Origin: Dyella subtropica
Lineage (GTDB): Bacteria > Pseudomonadota > Gammaproteobacteria > Xanthomonadales > Rhodanobacteraceae
Direction of reading: 5' to 3'
NCBI RefSeq assembly: GCF_026283965.1
Contig: NZ_JAPDPD010000011.1
Location: forward strand, 62,001 to 126,000
DNA length: 64,000 bases
The position numbers and the translations under genes are program-made. Positions 9,445 through 19,329 of the stretch are shown here, piece by piece. A model generated the notes under the pieces. It was not told where the DNA came from and made no database searches. It worked only from the letters and a program-made list of their open reading frames with translations. Positions within the stretch are counted from its first letter, which is position 1. Every line of letters begins with the position of its first letter.

Positions 9445-11217
9445 ATGTTGCGACATTCAATTCTTCCGAGGGCATTGGCGGCCGCTTTCATGGGACTGGC
9501 CGCTGTCGGCTGGGTGGGCACGGCATCCGCCGTTGAACCAGGCCCGCTCCAAGTCGACGCAAACAGCGCTGTGGCAAGCGGCGCAAGCATCATGATTGCG
9601 GAGGGTGTCCCGTTCCAGGCGGGTGACTACGCGCGGCCGATGAATGCGGACGAGCCGATTCGCTTGAACGTTGTACTGAAAATGCGCAACAAGTTGGAGC
9701 TTCGGCAGATCGCCGAGCAAGTAAGAGCGGGCAAGAAAGCGTCGCTGACGGAACAGGAACTGGCGGCCCGTTACTTGCCGACCAGTGATGAATCACGCCG
9801 TGTTTATGACTTCCTGGCTTCGAACGGCTTCAGCAAGGTCTATATATCGAAGGACCACATGATTCTGACTGCGGTGGGTACCGCCACAAATGTGCAGTCG
9901 GCCTTCAAGACGCAGGTCTATCACCTGAGTCGCGGTACGTTGAGCGGCGTCGCCAACAGGGATCCAGTAACAATTCCGGCCGCATTGAGCGACGTGGTGA
10001 GCGCCGTGCATGGATTGCGATCGTTCAAGGAGCGTGGCGTGTCGGGTGCGCTCGCGGCATCTGTAACGAGCGGTGTTCAGGGGATGAGCAAGGCTTCACC
10101 CCGCACGCAGGCGGCGTCGGGAACCGTCGCGTGTACGGAGTGCGTGCACGCTCCGTATGATCTTCCGTCCCTTTACGGCGCAAACAACCTGGCACCCGCC
10201 AGCAATCAGGTCGTCGCCGTTATCGGGGTGGGCGACCAGAGAAATACTACTTACTTGTATCAGCAATGGGCCGACAATTACGGCTTCTCGCACACTCCCA
10301 TCAGTCTCTACTATCCAACCGGATACACGCCCGGGGATTACGAGGCGCAAACCGAGGCTGTACTGGACGTCGATGCGGTATCCACGATGGGAGGATCGCT
10401 CGCCGGGATTGCTTTTTATTCCGCACCCTCGACCGATCTCGGTGATGAACTGACGGCCGTTGCGGCCGCCGTCAACGACAATCGGTCAGTGATATCGCTT
10501 TCGTTCGCCGCTACCTGCGATGCCGATATCGGGCAAGCCTTGCGTGACAGCTGGGATACGGAATTGAGTGCTGCCGTCGCAAAAAACATCACGGTATTTG
10601 CGATCACCCAGGACCAAGGTGGTTACCCGGGTTGCTCTTCCGGAAGAAGCTCAACCGGATTCCCGGGAAGTTCGCCGTACGTGGTGTCCGTCGGGGCCTC
10701 GACCCTCTACAACTCGTCCAACTCGTATTCCGCCTACGATCACGAAACCTTGTGGTCGGGAAGCGAGAGTGGTCCAGCAGCCACGGAACCGCGTCCGTAC
10801 TATCAGCAAGGGGTTGCTTCGATTGTTGGGAGCAATCGCGGCACGCCGGACTTTGTCATGGATGGCGATCCAAACACCGGCTTGTGGATCGTGACCGGTG
10901 GTTACGACAATACCGGGACCTATCAAACGCAGTGGCAAGTCTACGGCGGCACCAGCCTGGCCGCGCCGCTTCTCGCCGGGACCTACGCCCGCTTGCTGCA
11001 AAATGGCGTCCCTCCGTACTTCTGGCAGCAGACGTTCTACAACATTGGCCAGGGCCAAGTGAACCACACCCCAGGCCACTGTATGAATTGCTATAACTTG
11101 CTGACCGGTGGCAGCAACGGCGCCTATACGGTCGTGCCCGGCAAGTTCAATCAGGCTTCTGGTTGGGGCTCATGGAACGCCGGTGTGTTGACGACGAGAA
11201 TGCTGTACCAACGATAG
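9445..11217 (+). CDS. Secreted S53-family serine-carboxyl peptidase (sedolisin/kumamolisin type)
   Basis: 590 residues. Signal peptide (MLRHSILPRALAAAFMGLAA...TASA), a pro-kumamolisin activation domain (about 35-195) and a peptidase S53 domain (about 235-590). The catalytic set is visible: Glu304 and Asp308 in EAVLD, Asp390 in TQDQGG for the oxyanion hole, and Ser504 in YGGTSLAAP. Family members are acid-active endopeptidases that self-process by removing the prodomain. The length fits prodomain plus catalytic domain. It stands alone behind a repeat-rich spacer. Confidence 0.92.
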   Translation: MLRHSILPRALAAAFMGLAAVGWVGTASAVEPGPLQVDANSAVASGASIMIAEGVPFQAGDYARPMNADEPIRLNVVLKMRNKLELRQIAEQVRAGKKASLTEQELAARYLPTSDESRRVYDFLASNGFSKVYISKDHMILTAVGTATNVQSAFKTQVYHLSRGTLSGVANRDPVTIPAALSDVVSAVHGLRSFKERGVSGALAASVTSGVQGMSKASPRTQAASGTVACTECVHAPYDLPSLYGANNLAPASNQVVAVIGVGDQRNTTYLYQQWADNYGFSHTPISLYYPTGYTPGDYEAQTEAVLDVDAVSTMGGSLAGIAFYSAPSTDLGDELTAVAAAVNDNRSVISLSFAATCDADIGQALRDSWDTELSAAVAKNITVFAITQDQGGYPGCSSGRSSTGFPGSSPYVVSVGASTLYNSSNSYSAYDHETLWSGSESGPAATEPRPYYQQGVASIVGSNRGTPDFVMDGDPNTGLWIVTGGYDNTGTYQTQWQVYGGTSLAAPLLAGTYARLLQNGVPPYFWQQTFYNIGQGQVNHTPGHCMNCYNLLTGGSNGAYTVVPGKFNQASGWGSWNAGVLTTRMLYQR

Positions 11218-11638
11218 ATTGACGCAGCGGGGACTGGTCGTCGTTGTCGTCGCGTACCAGATGGCGACACGACGTCAGTTCATCAAGGCAAGGTGTCGAT
11301 CCCGGAAAGCACGTGTTTCCGGAAGTGAATTGCCTCGGGTTTCGCGAGAGCTCCAGCTCTTGAGAGGATGGAGCCTCCGTGATGCCCGGGGCGATTTATT
11401 TCCTGGTGTGCGGTGAACTTTGCTTTGACATGGAAAGCAAAGCCTGTTCAGACCTCAATGCATCAGGCGATTGGCCGGTCGCCTTCGCAGGCTGTTGCCG
11501 CACCGTGATAACCAAAGTGCGTACAAGGAGGCTTTGGCGGAGTGAAGGAGGTCGGGTGATATCGATTTGCGTCTTGGCGTTTTATCAGCATGAAGTACAG
11601 CTCGATGAGTTGTGCATCGGTAGGCCACCTGCATGTCG
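11218..11638. other. Intergenic region with a degenerate copy of the dispersed repeat
   Basis: No gene supported. At about 11412-11445 (TTGACATGGAAAGCAAAGCC) and 11500-11525 (GATAACCAAAGTGCGTACAA) are boxes resembling the composite repeat found at 5.9, 9.1, 19.8 and 25.9 kb. Confidence 0.4.
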
Positions 11639-12022
11639 TTATCGAGAGGGTGTTGGCGCCGTATCCACAAGAAACTCGCCGATGATGGTGGATACGGCTT
11701 CTGGAGCGTGTTCGAAGCTGTAGTGACCGACGCCGGCCAGCCGGTGTGTGCGGGCTGACGGAAACAGTTCCTCAAACAGCGGAAGGAAGTGGCTCGCGCC
11801 CAGTGTGCGATCGGCCATTCCCCAGATGGCAAGCGCGGGCTTCAACTTTATTTCGCGCTTTGCATCGGCATCCGGTACTTCGAAGCGATGCTCGCCACGC
11901 GCAAATCCCTTTGCCCAGCCGATGGCGCCAAGACAGTCGGTCGGTCTGGCGAAGCGCGATCCGTAGGCGCGCAACCAGGTGTCGGTGATCACGCCGGCAT
12001 GCTCTAAACCATTGATTTTCAT
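11639..12022 (-). pseudogene. C-terminal remnant of an alpha/beta hydrolase
   Basis: 127 residues that align in pattern with the last third of haloalkane-dehalogenase/epoxide-hydrolase-like proteins: the acid strand LAIWGMADRTLGASHF and the histidine region GVGHYSFEHAPEAV. The N-terminal half with the HG oxyanion motif and nucleophile elbow is missing, and I could not find it in the other frames upstream. It is therefore a 5'-deleted relic. Nearby repeats may mark the deletion. Confidence 0.65.
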
Positions 12023-12268
12023 TGTGCTGAGGATGTTGAATTCGACCCAAGGCCGATAGCTAGTTCTGCGAGTGGTCCAGATTTTACGTACCTGGCACCT
12101 ATGCGCGATCGACTCGGCGTCTTCACACAGCCTCGACCCCGAGCGGCCATATCAGTGGCGGCGTGGTCGTTATGATTCTTTGCTCGCGTTCTAGCAATAA
12201 AAGTCTGCTTATATCGAGTCAAGCTATGCTGTATGTCGTATCGATCTGGTGATTCTTAGGGCGAGGCA

Positions 12269-13852
12269 ATGCATCCTGTCGACATATTTGAACTCGTGCT
12301 TGTTCTGCTCGCCGTTGTTGTCGCACTGCATTGGGTGGCGCGCCGCGTAGGCCTCCCCCCGGCCACCGCGTTGCTCGTCGGGGGAGGCGTGCTTGCGTTC
12401 GTGCCCAGACTGCCGCCGTTCGCGCTCGATCCCGCACTGATCCTGGTGCTCTTCCTTCCACCATTGCTGATGGATGGGGCGTATTTCACCGCTTTCGGCC
12501 GCTTCCGGCGACACCTTCCAGGGATACTTTCACTCGCCGTCGGCACGGTTGTATTCACCACGCTGGCGGTCGGTGTCGTGACCCATTGGCTCGTCCCCAG
12601 CCTGCCGTGGGCTGCCTGCTTTGCCCTCGGGGCCATCGTCTCGCCACCGGATGCCGTGTCGGCTCGCGCTGTGCTTCAGCGAGTGAAGCTTCCCCGACGG
12701 CTTTCGGCGCTGTTGGAAGGGGAAAGCCTGCTCAATGACGCAACCGGTCTGGTGCTCTTCCGCTTCGCCGTCGTGGCAACGCTGAGTGGCGCATTTGATG
12801 CCGGCGCGGCCGCCTTGAACTTCCTATTCCTTGCCCTCGGTGGAATCGTTGCTGGCCTCGCGGTGTCGGCGATCTGGATCTTCGTCGTTCGGCGCCTGAG
12901 CGATCAGACGCTCATCATTATGGCCAGCACGCTCATGTGCTGGGTCGCCTATATCGTCGGCGAGACAGCCCATGTTTCTGGCGTGATAGCGACGGTTGTG
13001 GCGGGGCTTGTGCTCGGCTGGTACCAGCATGTCATCTTCCCGGCGCAGGTTCGGCTTCGCGGCAGTGCCTTCTGGGAGACGATGGTGTTTGTTCTGGAAG
13101 CCCTCGTCTTCATCCTTATCGGTTTCTCGCTGCGCGACGTGCTCGATCGAGTCGGTGGGATCGAGGCTGTCTCCACCAAGATGGCCATTCCCGTCCTTGG
13201 TGTCGTGCTGACCGTTACAGCGGCACGCTTTGTCTGGATCTTTGGTATCGACGGCCTGCTCGCCGGGCTCCGAGGCATGGGATTGAAACGCGCGCGGCCG
13301 CTGGGAGTGCGACAAGCGACAGTGCTGAGCTGGGCCGGCATGCGAGGGGTCGTGACGTTGGCCGTGGCGCTCACGTTGCCCGCATCCATGCCAGGTCGGG
13401 ATCTGATGCTCGTCACCGCTTTCGCCGTGATCTTCGCCACCGTTGTCATGCAAGGCACAAGCTTGGGTTGGCTGATCAACCGGGTCCGGCCGGTTGATCA
13501 GGACGCCTTGGCGAAAATGCACTTGCCCGCATCGGAGGCGGCCATTGCCCGTGCCATGGCCGAGGCTGTTGAGTTGCATGCTTACGCGCCAGACGGCACG
13601 TTGATCCATCCCCGGCTGTTGGAGGAGTATCGCAAGCGCTCGGAAGTCACGACGCGTTACGCCGCAGATGCGGACTCGTTCATGGAAAGCGTTCAGGCGC
13701 ATTTCGATGTCATGCTGCTGGCACTTGCCGCTGGACGTACGGAGCTGATCCGTATCCACCGCGCGGGACTCATTGAAGACGAAGTTCTTCATGAACTGGA
13801 GCGCGATCTGGACGTGGAGGAATTGCGCATCATTCTACAGCGTGGCGATTAG
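12269..13852 (+). CDS. CPA1-family Na+/H+ antiporter
   Basis: 527 residues with about 12 hydrophobic segments over the first 400 residues and a cytoplasmic C-terminal tail. The family signatures are present: SPPDAVSA in the ion-binding TM and GESLLNDATGLVLFR just after it, containing the acidic transport residues. It resembles bacterial NhaP/YjcE-type exchangers, which swap cytoplasmic Na+ (or K+) for protons at the inner membrane. The tail (about 405-527) is helical and charged and may be regulatory. It stands alone. Confidence 0.9.
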   Translation: MHPVDIFELVLVLLAVVVALHWVARRVGLPPATALLVGGGVLAFVPRLPPFALDPALILVLFLPPLLMDGAYFTAFGRFRRHLPGILSLAVGTVVFTTLAVGVVTHWLVPSLPWAACFALGAIVSPPDAVSARAVLQRVKLPRRLSALLEGESLLNDATGLVLFRFAVVATLSGAFDAGAAALNFLFLALGGIVAGLAVSAIWIFVVRRLSDQTLIIMASTLMCWVAYIVGETAHVSGVIATVVAGLVLGWYQHVIFPAQVRLRGSAFWETMVFVLEALVFILIGFSLRDVLDRVGGIEAVSTKMAIPVLGVVLTVTAARFVWIFGIDGLLAGLRGMGLKRARPLGVRQATVLSWAGMRGVVTLAVALTLPASMPGRDLMLVTAFAVIFATVVMQGTSLGWLINRVRPVDQDALAKMHLPASEAAIARAMAEAVELHAYAPDGTLIHPRLLEEYRKRSEVTTRYAADADSFMESVQAHFDVMLLALAAGRTELIRIHRAGLIEDEVLHELERDLDVEELRIILQRGD

Positions 13853-14020
13853 TCGCCATCCAGAAATTACGCGCCGACCAGATGCTTTTTGGCGAAGTGT
13901 TTTGGCTTCACTAATGGCTGGTCAGTTGTTGATATGAGTACCGGTTGCCGGCAACGGGTAGCTTTAGTGAAGGATCTAATGTCCGCAACCCTAAGCGGAC
14001 ACCGCAGCAGAGGGATCCCA

Positions 14021-14341
14021 ATGAAATGCGGCAGCTTACGGCTGGTGCTTCCAATCATGCTCACCGCGTGTGCGACGGCTCCGATAGTTGGCGGCACGTA
14101 CTCAGGTTCGTACTTCTACAACTTCGAATTTGCGTATCTGACGCCAGTTGGAAAGGATGAGCGTTGGTGCGTTGACGGCGACATGTCATCTGCCGAGCTG
14201 CCCGATGGGTGGGGGACGTCAGACGTGGTGGTTCAAGGTGTTGTAGAGCCCGTCGGGCACTACGGTAACCTTGGGGCCTGTCAACGCATCATCAAAGTTA
14301 CGAAGGTGCTTCAGGTCAAGGATCGGCGTGGTCGTGGTTAG
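14021..14341 (+). CDS. Small lipoprotein of unknown function
   Basis: 106 residues from ATG 14021 (AGAGGGA 6 bp upstream), chosen over a longer frame because it gives a clean lipoprotein signal MKCGSLRLVLPIMLTAC with lipobox LTAC. The mature part (ATAPIVGGTYSGSYFYNFE...) contains further cysteines (RWCVDGD, GACQRI). No family recognised. Its likely location is the outer-membrane inner leaflet or the periplasm. Confidence 0.6.
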   Translation: MKCGSLRLVLPIMLTACATAPIVGGTYSGSYFYNFEFAYLTPVGKDERWCVDGDMSSAELPDGWGTSDVVVQGVVEPVGHYGNLGACQRIIKVTKVLQVKDRRGRG

Positions 14342-14687
14342 CAAAACGTCCGCCTCCGACCCGAAGCAATGAGATGGACTCCTCTTCGCCGTTGACTGGT
14401 GATTCGCAACTCCAGTCTGGCACTCATTGATGCCGAGGGCGGGGATGAGTCCATATACAGACATTACGGATTGACGAGCTTCGCTGTTGTAAAGCGCCTC
14501 GATCTTAGACCGGCGTGAACCTCAGTTTTAGCGGGATCAAGACCGCATCCTTCGCTTGGTGACCTGTCACTCTTCCGCAATACCATGGCATCATCGCCTG
14601 CGACCTCTTGCCCTGAATGACTCAAGGGAACGAGGCCAACTTCAATTTTGATGTGTCGTCTAATAAAGAGCCATTGGAGCTAGTGGT
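14342..14687. other. Intergenic region, no gene seen
   Basis: It contains a widely spaced inverted repeat (ATGGACTC near 14372, GAGTCCAT near 14448) and the promoter region of the following amidohydrolase gene. No coding evidence. Confidence 0.3.
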
Positions 14688-16721
14688 ATGCGCAAGGTGA
14701 TCGTCCTAGTTTCCCTCTACCTGATGATTCCGCTGCTCGCCTGCGCACAGACACCGACGATTGATCTTGCCGTGCCACCGCCAACGGCGCAGCGCTTCGC
14801 CATCGTGTCTGCCACAGCAAGGCATGGCACTTCCATGCGGTGGACAGCCACCGATGGCACAAAGATGGGTCGGGAAAGCATGCTTTTACGCGGCCTCGCC
14901 AATGAAACGGATAGTGCGTCGCATGCAGGCGGTGACGGCATGTTCGATCGCGTTATCGTTCGTGGCCATACATCTTTTGGCGATGCTGCCGAAATATTCG
15001 CGATAAAAAGCGACGTGGCCACGTGGAAGAGCGCGGTGGATGCCGGCTCGGCTGCTTACCATTCGCCCGCGGAATACCTCAGCTATGGCGGCCCGTTCGA
15101 TTTGCAGGCCGATTTCATCGAGGCCCTTCTCGCTAGCCCTCACAAATCGCTTTCCATGTTACCTGGCGGGCAAGCGCATGCTGTAGTACTCGCTAGTGCC
15201 TTCGTCGGCGAGGGTGCTTCAAAAAAGAAAGTGACCGCCTATGTCATCACGGGGGTCAACAATACTCCCTTCGCAATATGGGCCGATGAATTGGGCAAGA
15301 TGTTTGCCCAAATCGACTCGCTATCATACATACCTGAGGGTTATGAAGGCGCGGTGCCAATGCTGCAAAAGGTGCAGGGTGACGCATTGGCTTTACGTTC
15401 GCGCGACATAGCACAGAAGTTTCTGAAAATGCCTGCAGGACCGGTCGCGTTTGTAAATGTGCGCGCATTCGTCGATGGAAACCGATTCGTCGACGGTCAA
15501 ACCGTTGTGGTGGATCATGGGCTCATCACGCAAGTGGGCCAGACTGGCAGCGTCAACGTACCCAAGAATGCGTATGTCATCGATGGAGCCGGTAAAACCT
15601 TGGTGCCAGGCCTGTGGGATGCCCATCAACACATCGGCGGCGACGCCTTCGGCCCGGAGCTGCTATCCCTGGGCATTACATCCGTACGTGATCCTGGCAA
15701 CGTCAATACCCTTACGCTGTCGCGCATGGCCAGACGCGCGGAGGGTGAGCTGCTGAGCCCACACGTCTACCCGTCATCGCTGATCGATGGCAAGGGCCCT
15801 TTCACGGCGCAACTGGGTAGTGTCGCCACTTCCCAGGAGCAGGCTATTGCTCTGGTGCGGCAAGCGAAAGCGGAAGGCTTTGACGCGATCAAGATCTACG
15901 GTTCGTTCAATCCTGCATGGGTGAGCGCTACGACTGCCGAGGCGCACCGCTTGGGCCTGCATGTGCATGGGCACCTTCCCTTTGGGATGCGTCCCGCGCA
16001 AGCCATTACTGACGGTTACGATGAGATTACCCACATCTTCTATGTGATCATGCAGGCCATGCCGGATTCGGTGGTATCGGCAACGGGCCTTACCCGTGTG
16101 CAAGGGACAGCACGTTATTCCAAGGATGTTGATCTTCATGCGGAGCCGATGAAATCGCTGATCGCGACGATGGCGCAACGCAATATCATCGTCGATCCGA
16201 CGCTTTCCGTCGTCGAAGCTTTCTACGTCCGAAACAATGGCGACCTTTCGCCTGCGTATGCGCAGTTTGCCGGCACCTTGCCCGCGAGCTTCGAGCGTAG
16301 TTTGCGCCAGGGCGGACTAGCCGTTCCTGACGGTCTTACACGTGCCGACTATCGCGCGAGCTTTGCCAAGCTGCAGAGCCTTGTTGGCGTCCTGCACGGA
16401 GCGGGAGTGCCCATCGTCGCGGGAACGGATGGTTATGGCATGGAACTGGTGCGCGAGCTCGAACTCTACGTGGGCGCCGGATTTTCAACCACCGAAGCGC
16501 TTGCGAGCGCGACCATTGTGCCGGCGCACCTGGTGGGTGCCGACAAACGTACCGGCTCCATCGACGTCGGCAAGACCGCCGACCTGCTGCTGGTCAACGG
16601 CAACCCGCAAGCCAACATCGGCGCACTGCGCCAGACCAAACTGGTGATGATGGATGGTGTGTTGATGGATGCCGACGCCTTACGTGCGGTTGGCGGTTTT
16701 TCCGGTGCGCCTGCGGACTAG
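14688..16721 (+). CDS. Secreted amidohydrolase-superfamily enzyme with large N-terminal extension
   Basis: 677 residues with a signal peptide (MRKVIVLVSLYLMIPLLACA). The first about 255 residues have no domain I recognise. From about 265 it is a metal-dependent amidohydrolase (imidazolonepropionase/prolidase-like group): DAHQHIGG supplies the first two metal ligands, AIKIYGS a possible carboxylated lysine, HVHGHLP and EITH further ligands, and AGTDGYG the catalytic Asp. The C-terminal TGSIDVGKTADLLLVNGNP is typical of the family. Substrates in this group include imides, peptides with C-terminal proline, and other cyclic amides; none can be assigned here. Monocistronic. Confidence 0.82.
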   Translation: MRKVIVLVSLYLMIPLLACAQTPTIDLAVPPPTAQRFAIVSATARHGTSMRWTATDGTKMGRESMLLRGLANETDSASHAGGDGMFDRVIVRGHTSFGDAAEIFAIKSDVATWKSAVDAGSAAYHSPAEYLSYGGPFDLQADFIEALLASPHKSLSMLPGGQAHAVVLASAFVGEGASKKKVTAYVITGVNNTPFAIWADELGKMFAQIDSLSYIPEGYEGAVPMLQKVQGDALALRSRDIAQKFLKMPAGPVAFVNVRAFVDGNRFVDGQTVVVDHGLITQVGQTGSVNVPKNAYVIDGAGKTLVPGLWDAHQHIGGDAFGPELLSLGITSVRDPGNVNTLTLSRMARRAEGELLSPHVYPSSLIDGKGPFTAQLGSVATSQEQAIALVRQAKAEGFDAIKIYGSFNPAWVSATTAEAHRLGLHVHGHLPFGMRPAQAITDGYDEITHIFYVIMQAMPDSVVSATGLTRVQGTARYSKDVDLHAEPMKSLIATMAQRNIIVDPTLSVVEAFYVRNNGDLSPAYAQFAGTLPASFERSLRQGGLAVPDGLTRADYRASFAKLQSLVGVLHGAGVPIVAGTDGYGMELVRELELYVGAGFSTTEALASATIVPAHLVGADKRTGSIDVGKTADLLLVNGNPQANIGALRQTKLVMMDGVLMDADALRAVGGFSGAPAD

Positions 16722-16957
16722 AAGTGACGAGCCAAGTAGGAATGATCGTTCGCCACGGAGATCTGCAGCCATAGCCTCGTCGTGAAGGGGGTGCATCACA
16801 GGACCGCCTAAAAAGGTCCGATCCATAGCGGACACTCACAAAGTGACTGTGGCCGGAAAGCTGTTGCTATTTGGGCTGATGCATAGAGTAGTTTGCGTGT
16901 CGAAAATCGGGCTCTCGGGACTCATCAATAGCCGACTTGATCGGATCAATCCATACA

Positions 16958-16967
16958 GGGGGGGGGG
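16958..16967 (+). promoter_or_regulatory. G10 homopolymer in the translation-initiation region
   Basis: Ten consecutive Gs end 4 bp before ATG 16972 of the patatin gene, where the Shine-Dalgarno sequence should be. Tracts of this length are prone to slipped-strand changes, so the SD-to-start distance, and hence translation, could vary between cells. Confidence 0.5.
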
Positions 16968-16971
16968 CGGC

Positions 16972-17871
16972 ATGGAAATCGGACGTGAGCGAGCGTTGGT
17001 TCTCCATGGTGGTGGATCGGCCGGCCATGCGTGGGAGATCGGCATCGTCGCCGGCCTGTTCGGTGCCGGGTTGGATGTGACCGAGGCCGATTTGATCATC
17101 GGGACGTCCGCCGGATCGACGGTCGCGGCCCAGATCACTAGCGTGAGCCCGGCCGAACTGCTTGCCGCCATCCTTTCCGCGGCACCCCAGCAATCGACTG
17201 GTCCGGGCGGCCCCGGGGGTGGACGCGTTCCCATGGGGGCGGCGGCGAACCATATGGAGATAACGAGCCGAATCATCGCCACTGCTGAGGATGCGGCCGA
17301 CATGCGACGCAGAATGGGTGCGGCGGCGCTCGACATGGACGCGGCCTCGGGCGGCGCCGACCAAGCGCGGTGGCGCACGGTCGTCGCCGCTCGGCTGCCC
17401 AGTCAGCACTGGCCGGAACGGCCGCTGCTCATCACGGCGGTCAATGCACATACCGGTGAACCGGCCGTATTCGACCGCCATAGGGGAGTCGACCTCGTGG
17501 ACGCTGTCGCCGCCAGCACGTCCAACGGCTTCGGTGTCCCTCCCTACCGCATCGGCGACAGCCGATACATCGATGGCGGCTACCGGCGCAACGAGAATGC
17601 CGATCTCGCAACCGGATACGCACGGGTGCTGGTGCTGTCACCGTTTGGTGGCAGATCACGGCATCCGCTGGAGTGGGGCATGCAACTTGCGGCACAGGTC
17701 GACGAACTTCGCGCGGGCGGCAGCCGAGTCGAGACGATCTTCCCGGACAGCGACTCGCTCAACGCGTTCGGTGCCAACATGATGGACCTATCGACGCGTC
17801 CGCCCTCCGCTCGGGCCGGTTACAGGCAAGGCATAGCCCTTGCCGAGCAGATCATCGAATTCTGGCGTTGA
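16972..17871 (+). CDS. Patatin-like phospholipase
   Basis: 299 residues from ATG 16972. An in-frame extension to 16843 exists, but homology-like sequence starts with MEIGRERALVLHGGGSAGHA. The patatin catalytic dyad is complete: glycine-rich oxyanion loop GGGSAGHAW, GTSAG with Ser46, and IDGG with Asp201. No signal peptide, so it is a cytoplasmic or peripheral acyl hydrolase likely acting on phospholipids. The start region contains a G10 tract. The neighbours are unrelated. Confidence 0.85.
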   Translation: MEIGRERALVLHGGGSAGHAWEIGIVAGLFGAGLDVTEADLIIGTSAGSTVAAQITSVSPAELLAAILSAAPQQSTGPGGPGGGRVPMGAAANHMEITSRIIATAEDAADMRRRMGAAALDMDAASGGADQARWRTVVAARLPSQHWPERPLLITAVNAHTGEPAVFDRHRGVDLVDAVAASTSNGFGVPPYRIGDSRYIDGGYRRNENADLATGYARVLVLSPFGGRSRHPLEWGMQLAAQVDELRAGGSRVETIFPDSDSLNAFGANMMDLSTRPPSARAGYRQGIALAEQIIEFWR

Positions 17872-18082
17872 TGCCTGCGAAATGAGTCGACTCGGTAGGC
17901 GTGACGACCCCTCATAGGGGGTTCCCCTTTCAAAGGTGCCCGTCAAAACCAGGCCAGTTCGCAGCTAACTATCTTCGATGACTTGTCGAATGCCGGTTCG
18001 GCCGTTCGTCGACTTCGTGAAGGCAGCCGATCGGCGCCTATCACGAGTTGACTGAAACACACCCATGGCCAGGAGGAATCCC

Positions 18083-18847
18083 ATGCAAAAAGCGAAGCGC
18101 GCCATCCAAATCATGAGCTTTGTACTGCTTGCGATGTTCGCTGCATCGCAGCAAGCGGTGTCACAGGATGCGCAGAAGCCAGGTGTAACGCCGTCCTATC
18201 CGAAAATGGCGCCGGTCGACCAATACCTCATGGCGAACCGGGATGCCGAAATAGCCCTGGCGCGCAGTGCGGCGCCGGAGTCCATTTCCCGTGACGCTAC
18301 GGTCCTGGTTCTGGGGCGCAAGGGCTACGAGAAAGCCGTCGAAGGCAAGAACGGGTTTGTCTGCGTGGTGGGTAGGGGGTGGATGGGGCCGTTTGACGGG
18401 CCCGAATTCTGGAACCCGAAAGTGAGGGCTGCCGATTGTATGAACCCCCAAGCTGCACGTTCGATCGTGCCCATCTTTTATCTAACCGCCAAGATGGCGA
18501 TGGCTGGCCGTTCCAAGGCGGAGATGCTGTCGTCACTCAACGCCGCGTACAAGAATAAACAATTGCCGGACTTCGAAAGCGGCGCCATGGAATACATGCT
18601 GTCGAAATCGTCGTATCTGACCGACGACGGGGACCACAACATGCCTCATCTCATGTTCGACACCCTGGTCAAGGACAGTAAGGATTGGGGTTCCGGCGCA
18701 CAGGGCTCGCCGGTTATGTCCAGCCCCTATTGGTTCTTCTCTCCGGACCAACAACCCCAAATGAAAGGGTTGCCGCCCATTCTCGTGTTCTTCGTCGGAG
18801 TCGCCAATTGGTCCGACGGAACGCCTGCGGACATGCATAGTCACTGA
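18083..18847 (+). CDS. Exported protein of unknown function
   Basis: 254 residues from ATG 18083. A perfect AGGAGG at 18071-18076 lies inside the slightly longer alternative from ATG 18065 and fixes the downstream start. Signal peptide MQKAKRAIQIMSFVLLAMFA...AVSQD. The mature protein contains GFVCVVGRGWMGPFDGPEFW and a C-terminal PILVFFVGVANWSDGTPADMHSH. No catalytic motif recognised. A strong palindrome follows the stop and may end transcription. Confidence 0.65.
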   Translation: MQKAKRAIQIMSFVLLAMFAASQQAVSQDAQKPGVTPSYPKMAPVDQYLMANRDAEIALARSAAPESISRDATVLVLGRKGYEKAVEGKNGFVCVVGRGWMGPFDGPEFWNPKVRAADCMNPQAARSIVPIFYLTAKMAMAGRSKAEMLSSLNAAYKNKQLPDFESGAMEYMLSKSSYLTDDGDHNMPHLMFDTLVKDSKDWGSGAQGSPVMSSPYWFFSPDQQPQMKGLPPILVFFVGVANWSDGTPADMHSH

Positions 18848-18890
18848 TGCCGGGAACGTTGAGAGCATCCCCGCGTGTCAGCGGACCTTC

Positions 18891-18922
18891 TTGGTGTCAT
18901 GCCCGTAGGGGCATGACACCGA
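18891..18922. repeat. GGTGTCATGCCC palindrome (dispersed repeat hairpin / bidirectional terminator)
   Basis: TTGGTGTCATGCCC (18891-18904) faces GGGCATGACACCGA (18909-18922) across a 4-nt loop, between two convergent genes. The same hairpin core forms the 43-bp perfect palindrome at 25860-25902 and degenerate versions at 9.08 and 19.73 kb. Confidence 0.7.
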
Positions 18923-18933
18923 GGCCAGCGCAA

Positions 18934-19329
18934 TCAGTGATTGAACGATCCAGTGCATTGGTCGTTGTCGCAAGTGAAATCCACTTCGGATGCTCTGCCC
19001 GCAAAGAGCGGAACACCCTGCACCGTGGCGAGCGTCTTGCCATCCTTTTCCAGCGACACCAGGTAGGTTCCGGGTAGCAGCGCGGAGAGGTTGTAGCGGC
19101 CTTTGTCGTTAGGGGACCCGTGGCGGGTAACGCCCCTGTCGCTGTGCACCGTGATGGTGCTGTCGGTTGGGGCCTTGCCCAGAATGCTGGAGCTGGTCGA
19201 CTGCGCGTATGCAGCGTTAAGTGCGATGGTGCCGAATGCGCTCACGGCTATCGCCGTCATGAGCTTGAGTGCGTAGTGGCGATTTTTATGCCGGTGCCCG
19301 ATGGCTGCGGACTTCTTGCTGGTTTTCAT
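18934..19329 (-). CDS. Stand-alone carboxypeptidase-regulatory-like (CnaB-type) exported protein
   Basis: 131 residues with a basic N-terminus, a hydrophobic signal region (LMTAIAVSAFGTIALNAAYA|QST) and one beta-sandwich domain typical of the N-terminal extension of Xanthomonad OmpA-like TonB-dependent receptors: SILGKAPTDSTITVHSDRG, GRYNLSALLPGTYLVSLEKD and a closing strand with two cysteines (DFTCDNDQCTG). No plug or barrel follows, so it is either a free-standing domain protein or the truncated start of a receptor. The clean stop after the domain favours the former. Confidence 0.6.
   Translation of the reverse strand: MKTSKKSAAIGHRHKNRHYALKLMTAIAVSAFGTIALNAAYAQSTSSSILGKAPTDSTITVHSDRGVTRHGSPNDKGRYNLSALLPGTYLVSLEKDGKTLATVQGVPLFAGRASEVDFTCDNDQCTGSFNH

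Noticed and set aside
12824-13792. 322-codon minus-strand open frame
   Set aside because: Antisense to the Na+/H+ antiporter; His/Asp/Arg-rich translation without pattern.
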